From contig NZ_FOQI01000013.1 of the NCBI RefSeq assembly GCF_900113705.1, positions 101,457-165,456 of the forward strand: a DNA stretch of 64,000 nt. The letters are read 5' to 3'. The notes beneath the pieces were generated by a model. It did not search any database. It was not told the origin of the DNA and worked only from the letters and a program-made list of their open reading frames with translations. Both the position numbers and the translations under genes were made by a program. Positions 63,606 through 64,000 of the stretch are shown in pieces. The stretch's first letter is position 1, and every line of letters starts with the position of its first letter. This stretch comes from Collimonas sp. OK307. Lineage in GTDB: Bacteria; Pseudomonadota; Gammaproteobacteria; Burkholderiales; Burkholderiaceae_D.

Positions 63606-64000
63606 TGGGGTCAGAGTAATTTTCGCAAAAGACGCGAAAAAAAACTCTGAGGTAGCCCGGGTTTGATGGACATCCCAAATAGGGGACAATATGTCCTCGA
63701 GAGGATCCCATGAAAGCAAAGCTACCTTCCCCGTTACCAACGACTAAGTCTGTCGCCCCTGAACAGCCAAAGCGCGCCACGTTTACAAAGGCCTTCAAGC
63801 TTCTGGCTGTCGAGCGCATGCGACAAGGCGAGAAGAGTCCAACTGAACTAGCCCTGGAGTTGGGGATTCGCCGAAATCAGCTCTATAAATGGGCCAAGGC
63901 ATTGGATGAACGTGGCCAGGCTGCCAGTTTCAATGGCGCTGGCCGGTTGCCGAAAGAACAGGAAAGCGAAGTAGTTCAGCTACGCCGTGAACTAGCGCGC
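63606..64000 (+). mobile_element. Left part of an insertion sequence, IS3-family-like
   Basis: The sequence from about TGGGGTCAGAGT onward looks like an element end and leads into a transposase gene in the same orientation. A strong hairpin at 63611-63650 has TCAGAGT/ACTCTGA outer arms and TTTTCGC/GCGAAAA inner arms. The right end and target duplication are outside the window, so the exact boundary is not proven. Confidence 0.7.
63710..64000 (+). CDS. IS3/IS911-type transposase OrfA, N-terminal part
   Basis: 97 codons, open at the window edge. ATG 63710 has GAGAGG upstream. The protein has a helix-turn-helix domain (about residues 26-65: TFTKAFKLLAVERMRQGEKS and ELALELGIRRNQLYKWAKAL) followed by a helical region rich in Glu and Arg that starts a leucine-zipper-like part (EQESEVVQLRRELAR). 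This is the layout of OrfA proteins that bind the element ends. OrfB would lie further right. Confidence 0.85.
   Translation, partial: MKAKLPSPLPTTKSVAPEQPKRATFTKAFKLLAVERMRQGEKSPTELALELGIRRNQLYKWAKALDERGQAASFNGAGRLPKEQESEVVQLRRELAR

Noticed and set aside
1..64000. CRISPR arrays, prophage genes and restriction-modification systems
   Set aside because: No regularly spaced repeats, phage structural genes or methylase/endonuclease pairs were seen anywhere in the window.

Overview
This 64-kb window looks like the chromosome of a betaproteobacterium of the order Burkholderiales. It is most like the Oxalobacteraceae, with Collimonas as my best guess. That assignment is inference from gene content and order: an AceE-type pyruvate dehydrogenase operon with lipoyl-bearing E3, surA-pdxA-rsmA beside lptD, amgK-murU, split pntA, a DUF4148 protein and a beta-proteobacterial proteasome homologue. 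No rRNA is present. Nearly all of the window is housekeeping DNA in short, tightly packed operons. The accessory parts are a minor-pilin cluster beside a tRNA gene and an insertion sequence at the right edge.

Layout. 1-6 kb (minus strand): pyruvate dehydrogenase operon aceE-aceF-proteasome homologue-lpdA, with a good promoter at 5971-5999. E3 carries two lipoyl domains while E2 carries one. 6-9.5 kb (minus): plsY, ybaK, a small charged protein, xerD and ogt. The plsY terminator doubles, on the plus strand, as a short hairpin with a signal-recognition-particle-like tip. The ogt gene is preceded by an RNA-like leader that ends in a terminator. 10-17.8 kb: AEC transporter, queG, tsaE-amiC, dedA, mutL-miaA and an elongator tRNA-Met. 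17.8-27.3 kb: a 40-bp copy of the 3' half of that tRNA, then a minus-strand type IV pilus assembly cluster (TonB-like protein, pilE, fimT, pilV, pilW, pilX, pilY1). 27.3-30.8 kb: secreted hypothetical protein, miaB, phoH, ybeY. 30.9-32.8 kb: a cytochrome b, a Tat-exported molybdoenzyme and a methionine-rich MXKDX-repeat protein, resembling the YedZ1-YedY1-MrpX hypochlorite defence set. 33-41.6 kb (plus): corC, lnt, glyQS, gmhB, plsC, a YgjP-like metallopeptidase and gloA. 41.7-47.5 kb (minus): lptD-surA-pdxA-rsmA. 47.6-52.7 kb (plus): amgK-murU cell-wall recycling, pepP, a HAD phosphatase and a UbiH-family hydroxylase. 52.8-56.2 kb (minus): transhydrogenase operon pntAA-panD-pntAB-pntB, with panD lodged inside it. 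56.4-58.6 kb: nudJ-mnmA and a DUF4148 protein. 58.8-63.6 kb: a four-gene efflux system (NodT/TolC-like lipoprotein, FUSC pump, DUF1656 protein, HlyD-type adaptor). 63.6-64 kb: left end of an IS3-family-like element.

Themes. Several loci serve the envelope: lipopolysaccharide (gmhB, lptD), lipoprotein (lnt), phospholipid (plsY, plsC), peptidoglycan (amiC, amgK, murU) and outer-membrane chaperone (surA). Others serve tRNA or ribosome maturation: tsaE, miaA, miaB, queG, mnmA, ybeY, rsmA. Palindromic units sit just 3' of several stop codons. I found no CRISPR array, prophage or restriction system. The most unusual points are the proteasome homologue inside the pdh operon, the SRP-like small RNA candidate, the ogt leader, the tRNA-Met duplication beside the pilus cluster, and panD inside pnt.
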